The notes beneath the pieces are model-generated. The model searched no databases. It was not told the DNA's origin and saw only the letters and a list, made by a program, of their open reading frames with translations. From assembly GCF_048771995.1 (NCBI RefSeq), contig NC_133027.1, forward strand, positions 102,918,501 to 102,982,500: a stretch of 64,000 nucleotides of DNA, in the 5' to 3' direction. Below, piece by piece: positions 34,301-45,600 of this stretch. Within the stretch, counting starts at the first letter, position 1; each line of letters starts with the position of its first letter. This stretch comes from Taeniopygia guttata. Taxonomy: Eukaryota > Chordata > Aves > Passeriformes > Estrildidae. The position numbers and the translations under genes were made by a program.

Positions 34301-35851
34301 GTGCACAGTGACTGCACCATCGCTCCGCCTGTGACACTCCCTCAAGGCTAACGTTAATTGAGTCAACACCCGGAGAATAAAGCTTTCATCCAAGAAATGC
34401 CTGAAAAATGAACACATTGTTTAATGGATTTTCTGAACACACATCAGTTTGATTATTCACTGCCAGTTTTAGTTCCATAACTTTTTAATAGTACTATCAT
34501 AAAACACCACTCAAATAAGCACTATCAGCAACAGACATCTATGTATTCTACCTTTAAAACTGATTTTTTTTTTAAAAAAAAATCACTACAAATATGTTAG
34601 ATGACATTGAGGCTTTCATTGCAGAATCCCTGCAGTAGTTCTTTCTTCCCCCATACTATCTAACGAACATATAGCATTTTCACTACTTACAAATATCAAT
34701 TTGATGCTTTTGCAATGAGATCTGTACCTTCGACTGCTCAATACAACGATATGTTGTCATTTGTTAATAATGAGCAACATACAATAACAGCCAAAACAGG
34801 ACTGTTTTTTGAATACAGACTCCCTTAAATGAAAAACACTGATACTGGCAGGCAGCCACAAAACTGTTTTAGACTATCCTCACAAAGAGGTCGTGTCATG
34901 TACTTGTTTGAGCTAAGAATGTGAAAACTGACACTATTCTTAAGTAGAACGTTAAGTCTAAGATTAGACCAAGATGAAGCCTTATCAACTTGATGTCTCT
35001 CCAAGCTCTATATATAGGCAGATAAAATAGCTTTTCACATTGCAATCAAAATCACTGCTCCCTTCCACACACGTCGGCGTTCTCATAAATCCCATGCATT
35101 GCCAGAAACCCCTCAACAGCTTCTGCCCCACAAGACAGCTCTGTGTTTCTTACTGCTGGCAGCACCAACATCCAATCCGGTGATGCATTCAACAGCACAG
35201 TTCCCATCGCTGTTGCAACTTTGTACAAAACCTTTCACCTTTGAGAAGAGCTGCGGGGTCGAAAGGCTTAAAACCTGAAGCTATTAAGCAGTAACAAAGC
35301 ACATTTCCCTTCTCTCCGGACTGCCCCAAGACCCGTGCGAGACATTGCAGAACACAAGGTCATTTCACGTGCCTTTCTTTGGCGCACTTGGCGATCAAGC
35401 TGGCCAGGTCTCCCCCGTCGCAGTACTCCATGACGATGTACAGGGTGGTGCTGCTCCTGTCGATGATGCGATCGTAGTAGCGCACGATGTTGGGGTGCCG
35501 CAGCTCCCTCAGCAAGTTCACCTCCGACACGAGCATCTGCTTCTCCGACTCCGTCATCGCGCCATAGTCCAGTTCCTTCCATACCAAGATCTGCGGGGGC
35601 AGAAACACCCTGAGGAGCGAGCGGGACAGCAGCGGGGCAGCGCAGGGGGAGGAGGGGCTGCCGGAGCCGCTCGCTCGCGCGCGGCGGGGACCCGCCAGCA
35701 CCGGCCCGGGACGCGCGGCCGCAGCGAAGCCGCGCTGCCCCCGCCTCGGCCTCACCTTGCCGTCGGCCTTGCGGCGCACCTTGCGGCACTTCCCGTAGGA
35801 GCCGGCGCCGATGGTCAGCAGCACCTCGTAGTCGTCGGGGCGGCCGGGCAT
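28390..35851 (-). CDS. NEK2: Serine/threonine kinase NEK2 (NIMA-related kinase 2), nine coding exons
   Basis: Coding exons: 35851-35756, 35590-35373, 34400-34163, 33646-33564, 33313-33187, 32391-32172, 31233-31179, 31096-31026, 28610-28390. Phases agree throughout and give 442 residues (human 445). NEK2 phosphorylates centrosomal linker proteins (C-NAP1, rootletin) to split centrosomes at G2/M. The kinase domain spans about residues 8-270: glycine loop GAGSYG (15-20), catalytic K37, HRD (138-140), DFG (158-160), activation loop to GTPYYMSP. A Glu/Arg-rich leucine-zipper/coiled coil follows at about 300-360. The C-terminus ends ILGMR, keeping the Met-Arg tail of NEK2A. Intron 2 appears to begin with GC, and exons 7 and 8 are split by an 82-nt intron. 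The exon 8 donor CCAG|GTATGC was chosen over GAAG|GTCCAG (both keep frame). The human KVHF and KEN motifs are not recognisable at the equivalent place. Confidence 0.95.
28611..31025 (-). other. NEK2: NEK2 intron 8
   Basis: This 2.4 kb intron is the longest of NEK2. Its acceptor is TTTCTTAAG before 28610 and its donor GTATGC after 31026. It contains short AT-rich frames only; I see no repeat or nested gene. Confidence 0.75.
31179..35755 (-). other. NEK2: NEK2 introns 1-6
   Basis: Introns 35755-35591, 35372-34401, 34162-33647, 33563-33314, 33186-32392 and 32171-31234 separate the first seven coding exons. All but intron 2 have GT-AG ends. Intron 5 holds an imperfect direct repeat around GAGGCCACCTTT (about 32919 and 32961). 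No other features were found. Confidence 0.8.
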
Positions 35852-35904
35852 GGCGGGCAGCGCACGGACCGCGCCGGGCCGCGCGGGGCCCTGCGCTCGC
35901 GCCG

Positions 35905-35925
35905 CGCCGTTCAAACGCACCGCCC
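35905..35925 (-). promoter_or_regulatory. NEK2: CDE/CHR cell-cycle element pair of NEK2
   Basis: Read on the minus strand: GGGCGG (CDE-like, 35925-35920), four bases TGCG, then TTTGAA (CHR, 35915-35910). A CDE four bases upstream of a CHR is the textbook layout bound by DREAM and B-MYB/FOXM1 complexes, which repress G2/M genes in G0/G1. It sits about 60 bp upstream of the NEK2 ATG, a fitting place near the start site. Confidence 0.75.
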
Positions 35926-35934
35926 CGCCCGCCC

Positions 35935-35972
35935 ATTGGCCGCGCCGCCCGCGCGCCCCGCCCGCCCATTGG
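35935..35972 (-). promoter_or_regulatory. NEK2: Tandem NF-Y (CCAAT) boxes of the NEK2 promoter
   Basis: Two CCAAT boxes (ATTGG on plus at 35935-35939 and 35968-35972) are 33 bp apart, each followed by GGGCGGG. Multiple NF-Y boxes with about 31-33 bp spacing upstream of a CHR are a hallmark of G2/M genes such as cyclin B and CDC25C. Their position next to the CDE/CHR supports cell-cycle control. Confidence 0.75.
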
Positions 35973-36129
35973 CTGCGCCGCCGTAAACAGCGCCCGCGAG
36001 GCGCGGCGGGTACGGCCGTTACCGCCGGGGGCGGGGCCGAGCCGAGCCCAGCGCGAGACCGGGGCGGGGCTGGGCCGCCCCTCGCCTCGCCCCGCCTCAC
36101 CGGGGGCTGAGGGGTGCGGCCTCCGCAGC

Positions 36130-36230
36130 TTTACTGCCTCTTTCTTTTTCCCTGCTTTTCCCCTTTCCTTCCCCCTTTCCTTCCCCCTTTCCCTTCCCCT
36201 TTCCCTTCCCCTTTCCCTTCCCCTCTTCCT
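36130..36230. repeat. Polypyrimidine/polypurine tract (CCCTTTCCCTTC-type)
   Basis: About 100 bases that are almost all C/T on the plus strand, in repeated CCCCTTTCCCTTC units of 11-13 nt. The minus strand has many runs of 3-5 G. Such mirror-like tracts can form triplex (H-DNA) or G-quadruplex structures. It lies about 280 bp upstream of the NEK2 start. Confidence 0.85.
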
Positions 36231-36387
36231 GATTAGACAAATCACCGGGCCTGCACGTATCAGTAATTCACATTCATAGCTCCTTAGGAAGAGGTGTGGT
36301 TTTTTTCATTAAAAATAACAGTAAATCATCACTGTTCCTGAAATGCTTACATCTATTGGATAGATAATTTTGTTATTCAGGAATGCT

Positions 36388-36406
36388 AAAAAAAAAAAAA
36401 AAAAAA
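36388..36406 (+). repeat. Poly-A tract
   Basis: Nineteen consecutive A, followed by A-rich sequence. It precedes a CR1 fragment but is not its tail, because CR1 elements do not end in poly-A. Confidence 0.85.
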
Positions 36407-36469
36407 CCAACAAAAAAACCCTTAAACTGTTTAAAATATTGTAAATCTAGTCTGGATTTATTGCAGTCT

Positions 36470-36772
36470 ACAGCTTCTTGGTGAGGGGAAGAGGAGGGGC
36501 AGGCACTGATCTCTGCTCTGTGGTGCCCAGTGACAGGACCTGAGGGATTGGCCTGGAGCTGTGCCAGGGGAGGTTTAGGTTGGATATCAGGAAAAAATTC
36601 CTCATGAACAGGCTGCCCAGGGCAGTGGTCACAGCACCAGCCTGGCAAAGCCCTGGAAGTGTTTGAGCAAAGCTCTCAGGCACATGGTGTGACTCTCAGG
36701 GTGTCCTGTGCACGGCCAGGAGTTGGACTTGATGATCCTTGTGGGTCCCTTCCAACTCAGCATGTTCTGTGA
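36470..36772 (+). mobile_element. CR1 LINE 3'-end fragment
   Basis: The order of motifs follows a second avian CR1 subfamily: CTTCTTGGTGAGGGGAAGAG, GATCTCTGCTCTGTGGTG, CCAGTGACAGGACCTGAGGG, GGGGAGGTTTAGGTTGGATA, CTCAGGCACATGGTGTGACT, and the ending GATGATCCTTGTGGGTCCCT with TCCAACTCAGCATGTTCTGT. It differs from the 26.2 kb copy in its middle part, so it belongs to another subfamily. It is 5'-truncated and non-coding. Confidence 0.9.
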
Positions 36773-37221
36773 AAACCGTCCTTTAAAACCAGTGTGGAAA
36801 ATTTCTTCAAAAATTTTTCTTCAAAAATTCACGCATGAATAAGTACCAAAGTCGTGGCAGCTCCCTGTCCCACCACGTATAAACAGCCATGCTACATCAT
36901 ACACAAACCACCTGCTGAAAACAAACCGAAGAACGTAATGGCTTAAATCGTAAAATTTGGGAAATGCAAACTGTGGGTCCACATCCAAATGGAGCCAGCA
37001 AATACTGTGGTTACAGTAAACGGCACTCAGTAACACCACAATCTACTAATGGCATTATATACATTTTAAGAAGAATGTAGTGTATTTTCTAGCATCATTT
37101 ATGATAAGGAATATGCCAAGGTGCAGTTCTGCAGTTCAATTTTATCTCTATCCATGTGGCAGTAGCTGTGACTGGAACAGGAACTCCTTCAGCAAAGCAT
37201 TGTAACATACTTGTAATAATA
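36773..37221. other. Intergenic, nothing recognised
   Basis: AT-rich sequence between two CR1 fragments. Only short frames are present. Confidence 0.5.
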
Positions 37222-37318
37222 TAGAATCACCATGGCCTGGGGTGGAAAGGACCCTGAAGATCATCTTGTTCCCACTCCCTGCCATGGGCAGGGACACTTT
37301 ACTGGATCAGGTGTGAAA
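37222..37318 (-). mobile_element. CR1 LINE 3'-end fragment, reverse orientation
   Basis: ATAGAATCACCATGGCCTGG, GGAAAGGACCCTGAAGATCA and CCCTGCCATGGGCAGGGACA match the reverse complement of the CR1 3' end. About 100 bases are preserved. Confidence 0.85.
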
Positions 37319-40300
37319 GGGAACTGTTGTATGTCCTGACCTAGAAATTCAGCAACAGGACAGATCAGTTCCTCATTTTGCATTTGGTCTCAGTTATTTC
37401 CCAATTTTGTTTCAGCTTTGAAACAGGTTGGAGTAGGTGTCATGCTATGACAGAATATTTATGAAATATTCTTCTATTAGGCTTTAGAAAAATCAAAACC
37501 TTTACTTTTATCATCAGGAGGCACAAAAACTCCTGCTGTCCATTATAAAAATTGTATAGACTTCTTATCTGTAGAGAATATATGGTCATTACAGGAAAAA
37601 ATGAGCAAATGATTTCTACAGTGTAAAGGTATTTTGGTTTTGTAATTAATGGGTAACAGAGTGATCTAAAGGGTTCGTGTTTATTACTGATTTCAATTAC
37701 CTTGAAAGAAAATCCTCACATGCACCATTAGCATAGTGAATAAATTATGGCATTACTCAATAAAAATGACAAGCAGTACAGTATGTATTATTCAGGCTGG
37801 AAGCTTCATTACTGGTTTAAAATATCTCAATTTCCAACTTCTGTACATTCAAATTAGCAAAAGGTCATCATGCATTCCCACTGTTATCAATGGGAGCCTT
37901 TCTATTTATATTTCAAAAGAAATAGAGTAGGATTTCAATACTGTGTTTTGTCTAGGCACTATCTTAAAAGTTTCTTTAGAAATGTTGGTTTGAATCAGAG
38001 AAATGTCAAAATGTCATGCTTCAAAAGCCAGCAGCAGCCATTTCACTTTTTATTATACTTAATAAGGGCTGGCTAATTTTGAGAAAAATGCATTTCTAAA
38101 AGTGGTTATTAAAATTTTTGGCAGGCACTACATTTTCTTTCTTTCTGATTTTCACACTTATAAAAATGACAAGAATTTTTTCCTTTTATATATGGACAAG
38201 TGAACCCAGACATGAATAATTCCAAAACTATGTATCAAGTTTGAAATGGGGTCCTCCTTTGTCATGTATTGTATTTTCAATTTTGGTCTCTTAGTTCAGG
38301 AGCAACTCTCAGATTTCTAGTCCTGAAAATATATGTGCTGACTTCAGGCCTCAAAAGCCACCAAATAGTTCTCAATAACATATTTATAGTAATGCTTCTA
38401 ATATTATATTCTGCTTTAAAATTTTTTTAACATCAAATTTCACCAATTATTTCCTAAAACTTGAACAAAATAAAAGTACTCTTTGGTAGTTGCCTACTGA
38501 GGTTTTTAGTTTTGATGACATCTGTCCTTTGTGCTGTAAGGAGTACATTTTCTCTTATTCCAGGACCTAGTTATCTAACAAAATATTAAATGCTGAAGAT
38601 AAATAGTATGGTAGGCAATTTGATATTTCTCTAAAGATATTTTCTTTTTTGCACATGGAAGTAGGTAAAAATAAATGTGTGACACTTTGCTGTGAAAGTC
38701 CATCACAATATAATTATACAGATTGATAGCAAAAAAAGTGCAGTAAAGTACTGAAGGAAATTAAGTATGTTTCTGGCAGCTTTTTTTGTTGTTGTTTTGG
38801 TTTTTTTGTTTGTTTGGTTTTTTGTTTTCCAATCAGAGAAGATTGCACAGGTTCAGAAAGTGAAAATAAGCTCAACAGGAAAAGCACTGAAAATGAAGCC
38901 ATAAAAATTATTAATAAGGAAAAATAAATGCACTCTATAAGAATTATTAAAAAAACAACTGAGAAAAATGTTGGGTTTTTTTCTTTTCTAAGAGGTGAAA
39001 GACATATAAAGACATAGTCCAGGATCCATGGCAGAAATGTGCCAGTCTTCTCGCAAAATAGGGAGGAATTGAGTATTCGGTATTAGACAGGTAAGAGGTC
39101 TTAGAAATATTTTTACATGACAGCAAGAGGACTTATAAATACTGGAGTGACCGAGATGATGAGTGTTTTATTTGAGTTCATTTTCACCACAGAAGTACTT
39201 TGGAGTTTTTAATATTCAATGGCATTTGTCCTTATATATCTTTATGCACACTGGGGTTTTCCCCCTCACTTTCTCTCATCTCTGTCCCTGCCCAGACATT
39301 TTAAATTTACCCAGGACTGTTGTACACAGATGATGTAACTTTTTGGTAATGTTTACTGATTTTAACAACAAAAATCATACACAGGCTCAACAAAAACATG
39401 TAAAATACTTGGATATTAGAGAGAAACACTATAAAAAATACCAGAGGATAAAATTTCCCTCTATTGCTTTGTGAGGGAAACAAAGAACACGTTCATTGAC
39501 AAAATTCTGCACAACACAGCTGTGGACAGGACAGCAAAGGAACAAAATTGAGCAGCATTAATTCTAGTACTTGAGACCATGCTATTTTTCATCTTCTGTA
39601 ATGCTTGGATTCAAAGGCACAGCAATGTGTGCAGCAGGGCAAGCTCCAGTCAGGGGGTTTGTTGCAGCAGCTTTACGTTGAAGGTTTTGCATTACAAACC
39701 GTTCAGATGAGGAAAACATAAAGCCCCATGAAATAAATCCAGTCTTTATACAAAGGACTGTAAAATCAACAAGCCAAGAGGATGGGAATCAATGAGGAGG
39801 GGACTGAGGAGAAAAGACACATTTTTGCATTCAGAGAGGGGAGCATACCAATTCTACTAACTCCAGGGTTTTTATTATCCATTCCTTATGTTCTGTAAAG
39901 TAACATTTAAATACAGTTCACAGCTGGACATTTTGAAAGTATGTAATTACTTAGCTCTCTTTCTTGTAATGAAATTAATAGCCCTATATGTTATGTATGT
40001 CTTCATATATATGCTAATTTTCACAATAGTATTCATTAACCTTAAGAACAGAAGGTGCTTGAATTGATCTTTAATACCACTATTTAAACTGATGAAAAGA
40101 GTGATTATTTGACATGTATAGAACTTCAAAAGAGAAATTATGGTGTGTCCTTCCTTAATAAGTCAAAATTTAAAATATTGGGAAAGATTCTAAGGAAGGA
40201 TTCTAGTATGATAATTCATGATTTCTGTTGGCTTGCTTACTAAGTCAAGGAAAGCAGCCAAGTTTAGGATCTGTGCCTCAATTTATTATCTTTTGAAAGG

Positions 40301-41774
40301 GAACCTTTCCAGATTAAATTTAATATCTAGGAGCTCTCAAAATGCTCAAAAAAATGCTTTAAGTGATACAGTAAGTGAAGCTGCTTAATTTTTTAAAAGC
40401 AACAATATTAGAGTTGCTTATTGTGGAACAGCCAGTCTCAAATGTTTTTCCATTAATTTATTTGTACTTACAGTCCCTTCAGATGTATTGGGAGAAATTT
40501 TTTCAAATTTTTCAATATATTTCAAGAAAGTTTTTCAACCATCACCAGAATTCCGTGCACCATTATTGTCACAGATATTTTCATTTTGAGGGCAGTCATT
40601 ATTTCTCTAACTCTCAATGTCTACAAACCCATGATATAATCCCAATAGTAAGATTCCTCTCTGCCTTGTTTCTCCTGTGGGAGAAAAATGCACAGAATTC
40701 ACATTAAAGTCGCATCATGAAGCCTTCATTTTCAATCACATGATGATACAGTTGAAAATACGGACACAAAAAATTATTGGGGAAAAAAAAAAAGTGTGGC
40801 TTGAGATTGTGAAATATTTTTTGAAAGTTTGAAATGTTGTGCTGATTATCCTGTCACCAAAATTCTGAGATAAATTGTAGCCAGGGAAATGTTAGGAAAT
40901 TGACAGCTTGGGAAAATCACTGACATTTTATGCACTAAGCACAGTATTTTGGCTTTTACATTTTTAACAAAAATGTGTACTTAGCTAAGGACTATTCTCA
41001 TTGCTTCCACAGGTGGCAGAGCAGTGTCAGGGAGACTGTCATCAGGGTTTTGTTTCCAGTAAACAAAGACTGATAGTCATCCTTCTGTTACTCTCTTCTG
41101 CCTCTCAGAATCCATAGTCTTTTCCACTATGCTGTTTCTGTTATTAAGCTTCCAAATAAATCGTTGTATGAATCAATGGAAGGCTTTATAAATAAAAGAA
41201 TTACAAGAGTAGGAGGAACAAAAAACAAAAGAAAGCTTTCTAGCATTTTTGTGTTGATGACCTATGCTTTCAGGAAAATACATAGTAAATGTAAGCACTC
41301 ACACTGCATAAAATCCACAAAAACTCTGTGTGTTTCCTAAACCAAAATGTTGTTAAATCAAAACTTTGTCCTGTGCCTCAGTAGTGTGCAGAAAATCGTG
41401 CTGTGAAAGGCCAGTATCCACAAAGGAGAGAGAGGAGCCCTGCAAGAATCTGCCTTGCCTTGCCTTGCACTCGGGAAAGGACAAGCCACCGTGGAACAAT
41501 CAGATCGTGAGACCACTTCAGATGGCAAAGATTTATATCCATGGACTTGAAGTCACAGGGGAATCTGGGCTGCTTATTTCTTAAGTCTGAGGTTCTGTTT
41601 TGCAGTCAGTGAGTTTTTATGTGGGAGAAGAAAGAGGGATATCTTACAGAATTGTTTTTTTTTGAGTGTATAAATACGGACATTTTAATGTATGTGAATA
41701 TAGTAATTCTTTTTTCAGTTGTATGGAGGACCTTGAGATCTGTAACGCAAGGGATTCTCTCTTAAACTCAAGGA
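37319..41774. other. AT-rich intergenic stretch
   Basis: Strongly AT-rich, with simple T/GT-rich sequence at about 38780-38825. The longest frame is 110 codons (40375-40707 plus), AT-biased and unrecognised. No coding exon, tRNA or clear transposon was found. Confidence 0.5.
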
Positions 41775-41946
41775 CTGACAAAATATAGGGACAGGACAAA
41801 GTAAAGTGGCTTTAAACTGAAGGAAGTCAGGTTCAGATTAGCTATTGGGAAGAAATTCTGTACTATGGCAGTGGTGAGGCACTGGCACAGGTTGCCCAGA
41901 GAAGCTGTGGATGCCCCATCCCTGGAAGTGTTTAAGGCCAGGATTT
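41775..41946 (+). mobile_element. CR1 LINE internal 3' fragment
   Basis: GACAGGACAAAGTAAAGTGG, TTTAAACTGAAGGAAGTCAG, GTGGTGAGGCACTGGCACAG, GTTGCCCAGAGAAGCTGTGG and ATCCCTGGAAGTGTTTAAGG match CR1. The element breaks off just before its usual terminus. Confidence 0.88.
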
Positions 41947-41994
41947 TAACCAGGATTTCTCTATCACAAAGCCTTTTTCATGACGTTTTCATAC

Positions 41995-42015
41995 TTTTTT
42001 TTTTTTTTTTTTTTT
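41995..42015 (+). repeat. Poly-T tract
   Basis: Twenty-one consecutive T, about 50 bases past the CR1 fragment. Confidence 0.85.
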
Positions 42016-42970
42016 AATTTCTGTTTAATTGCAGTGTTCCTGAGTTTCTAAGACTTTCTGATTTTTAAGATACTAAGATACTTTCTGGGTCAGAAGACCA
42101 GTCCCAGCTTTATCACACTGCAACACTGGATGTGGGGAAAATCCCTAAAACCATAAGTGAAAAAACAAAACAAAAATACCCACTCATCAGAAAAAGCAGA
42201 GGAAAAAAATTGATTTACAATCTGCTTCTGCAGAAGGCCTCATTCCTCCTATATGTGCAATTAATTATTCAAATAACTTGTTGCAAATTGATATAATTAT
42301 TTCTAATTATTCTCATTTAGAGTCCTAGAATTATGTGATTACATCTAGATGCATGCATCATAAATGCAGGAGGTACAGCCTAGATGAGGAGGAAATGTCA
42401 TTTTATTTTTCAATGTATTCATTTTTACTAGATAAAAATATTCACAAAGTTTAATTTTTGTGATCCTAAACAGAGGTTCACTGAACTTATCTTTATCATA
42501 TTTATTTTTGTAAGGTAAGTGGTAGAACCTCTGCAGTTATGGAGGCAAAATTCCTTGTTTTTTTAATATTTAGGAAGGTTAAAAACACCTTAGAGTTGAG
42601 TGATTGACATGCAAGTAATGTGATTGTGTGTTTCCTTTCTACAAAATCAAGACTGTAGTGTTAAGATGAGTAGGTTATTTCTAGGAGAATATAACCATTG
42701 GAGCAGCAGCAGTTAATTCAAAATTAGTTTGTTTTTAATCCATCTCATTCTTTGCCTTTCTCTCATGATGCACATTTGAATTTCACATTTCCTTCTACAG
42801 TAAATTCAGCTATGTTCTTATGATTGTCTATCACAGGAATTACCTGTCAGTCTCTGAAGTAAGGCAAGCTATAGAAACACAATCTGTAATTTATGTATGG
42901 CATTAAATAACAATTGAAGAGAGTTCCAGCTCCCTTTGGCACAATTTTTTAAAATCTTTGATACAAAGCA
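42016..42970. other. AT-rich intergenic stretch, nothing recognised
   Basis: No gene or repeat that I can support. Confidence 0.5.
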
Positions 42971-43389
42971 GCCCAAATTTAACAAGACACTGTCCTAGTC
43001 CTGAGGTACCTGAAGATGAGACATGTTCCTGAATAACCCCAGTGAAAGAGGCTGCACAAGAAGAGCCAGACAGAAAGACAGCAAGATCCTCTCCTCCTAT
43101 TGTAAAGTCCTCTAGCAGTGTTGTTTCCGAAATTTTGAAGTCACTCACCAATACCAAAAATAAGGTTTGTAAGAATATGTTAATACTTTCTTCTCTTATT
43201 GGAGAGCAACTGGAAATTCCTGTCTTTAAGGGAAATGCTCTGCTGATCCATAATGGTCAAGTGTACCTTCTGTATGTAATAAGGCATGAAGATTTGTCAG
43301 CAGAAATGGAAACAGCTGGCCACCACATGTTGCTTATGAGCACCATGGTTTGTCTCATTCCATGTGGCAATCTAACATTATATCTGTAA
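42971..43389 (+). other. Coding-like fragment, unrecognised
   Basis: The plus strand reads PEVPEDETCS, then a stop, then VKEAAQEEPDRKTARSSPPI and VKSSSSVVSEILKSLTNTKN, ending at AAG|GTTTGTAAG, which resembles a splice donor. Composition (acidic, then Lys/Ser-rich) looks more like protein than its surroundings. The frame remains open to 43389 past the donor-like site. I recognise no family. An exon relic, a pseudogene piece or chance are all possible. Confidence 0.2.
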
Positions 43390-45404
43390 TCTAACTTTCA
43401 AAGTTCCATATCCACTGCTGTCAAGGGAGGATGCTGTGAAACAGAACATAAAATGTCTTACAGCCTGTGCTACCTACACATACCAGAAAAAGGCATCAAA
43501 TGAAACATATTTCTCTTCATACAGGATGACTGCCATCTCTCAGCCCAAGAACTGGTCACATATTTTTAAAAAAACAGCTGCCAGCAGAGACACAGTGTCA
43601 CCCCTCAACCTATGCTGTTTGGACAACAGCAGAGTTTCATCCTCATCAATCCTACATTTTGCTTACTTAGTAGCAAAAGGAGAAGAGAAAATGGTGCTTA
43701 TCTATTACAAGTAGAATACCTGTTTCAGGGGTGGTTTAAACCTTATGAGCAAGCAAGAGGTTGGCAGTGAGGCTTGTAGGGACACTGCCATCAGTGGGAA
43801 TAACAGAAGGGAAATAACTTGGCTGCATGTAACTCGTTAAGGAACTCACTGCCTCATCACATCCCTTCTGTAAGGCAGGACCCATCTATGCCTCTAGAAC
43901 ACTTACACTTGACAGATACATTTTAGCAAATTTTGCTTTCATGCTCATATTTAAATGTTTAAATATTTTCAGCCATCCTGATTTGAAACAATCAACAAAC
44001 ACTGTGGGAAGACATTGGTATTTAAAGAACAGGGTGGCCACCTTACTTCTTTTTTTCTCACAGTTTTTAAGCTTTATTTCTGTAGGAGGCTTCCAGGAAG
44101 ACACCTAATGACATCAATATGATCTCTTGCCTAGGCAGCACCAGCTTCTGAGTGGAGCTCATTATGGACAAGACAGACACAATACATTCAGGTTAATAGG
44201 AGAAAGCAAGGAGCCAGCAATTGCAGGACTGGTAAAACCAATATGGTTATGAAAGCTTGTCCTTTGCTTCATATTTTGTATTTTGTTCATACAGAAATAC
44301 GTTGAGAAGGGAATTTCAATTTTATTTTATTTATTTTTTTTTTCAGCCAGAAGTTTGTTTACCTTTTGTCGGTGTAATTTAGGCTGGTTTTTTTTCAATC
44401 TGGCACAGCCCCTGAAGGATTCCCCAATAGTCACAGTGTATTTGCCTTTTCTATATTTCACCCATGATGCTGAATATTGTCCTGTAGCACAGTCTGATCT
44501 ATCCCCACCTAGCCCATATGGATGTGCTGGCTAGACACACGTTACCCTCACTGCAGAGGAGAGGTGTGGGGCTGGGAAAGCAGGCTCAGAAGGCTTCAGT
44601 GAGTGAGCTAAGGACACCTGTGATCAGATGGGGCAGTTTTGCAGTTGCTGTGCAGCCACAGGCACCAGGCAGGCTCAGCACTAAGGTCACAGCACTGTGG
44701 CTCATGGTGCCTATCACAACGTGCCAAACACTGAGACTCAGCTGCTGGTGGCAGCACAGGAAGTTCAAGGCTAATCTTCCAAGTGGAAGAGAAGAAAAAG
44801 ATCATTATTTTATAGGTCAGTGAAGCTGTTCCTGTCATGTTCAAAGGGAAGTTATTCTGGCACTCAGCAAATCCAGCAACAGAAAATGTCAAATCTACCT
44901 GGAAAGATTTGGGACCAGAGCGAGAACCTGCTGCATGGAAGATCTCTACTCGGGATTTTCTGGGGGAATTACCTGTCAATTGGATTATTTGTCCTCAGTC
45001 CTGTGACAGCCCATAGGGGGTAAAAAAGTCACTGCAATAGAGGTTAGTTTTGTATTTTTATCTGGCTATCTTTTGTCAGGCCTTCCAGGAAAGGCCGAAC
45101 TACACTATCAGAAATCAGAGGCACCTCAAAATGCTTAAGAAAAATGTGCAAGAGGAACAGAACTCGGTTACAGGTTATGGCTATGCTTCACTTGCCTATG
45201 CACAGAGTGGACCTTCAAACAAAGCAAGGGCACCTATAAAATGAGCAGGACTGCCTAAGAGGCTAAATGCATCAATAATTGCTCTGAATTTTGAGTGAGG
45301 ATGAGCTCCTAACACAGCGGCTTAAACCAACACCAGTCCTTGTCATTCGGGGCTTAATGTTTGAGAGAGCATTATGTCAGAATCATATCTGAGGGAGGGA
45401 GGAA
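43390..45404. other. Intergenic, no supported gene
   Basis: Frames reach 123 codons (44608-44979 minus) but overlap others on both strands, with no recognisable protein. A T-rich tract lies at about 44320-44345. Confidence 0.45.
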
Positions 45405-45600
45405 GGGAGGGAAAAGAAAAGAAGAAAAGAAAAAAGAAAATAAAATAAAAGAAAAGAAAAGAAAAGAAAAGAAAAGAAAAGAAAAGAAAAGAAAAGAAAA
45501 GAAAAGAAAAGAAAAGAAAAGAAAAGAAAAGAAAAGAAAAGAAAAGAAAAGAAAAGAAAAGAAAAGAAAAGAAAAGAAAAGAAAAGAAAAGAAAAAGGAA
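45405..45600. repeat. (AAAAG)n pentanucleotide microsatellite
   Basis: A pure GAAAA array covers about 45447-45594 (close to 30 units), preceded by an interrupted AAAAG/AAAAT lead-in and a GGGAGGGAGGAAGG patch. It is purine-only on the plus strand. It yields repetitive Lys/Glu/Arg and Phe/Leu/Ser frames that are not genes. The copy number may be under-assembled or polymorphic. Confidence 0.97.

Larger units (their letters stand above)
35380..36120. promoter_or_regulatory. NEK2: NEK2 CpG island
   Basis: GC- and CpG-dense sequence spans NEK2 exon 1, intron 1, part of exon 2 and about 270 bp upstream. It has many Sp1-type GC boxes and no TATA box. GC density falls off at about 36.12 kb where a pyrimidine tract begins. 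Divergent transcription is common at such islands (human has NEK2-DT), but I see no spliced product. Confidence 0.75.

Noticed and set aside
35268-36245. Minus-strand 325-codon frame over NEK2 exons 1-2 and the pyrimidine tract
   Set aside because: It is in the wrong frame relative to NEK2 and reads through intron 1 and the repeat (RGRERGRER pattern).
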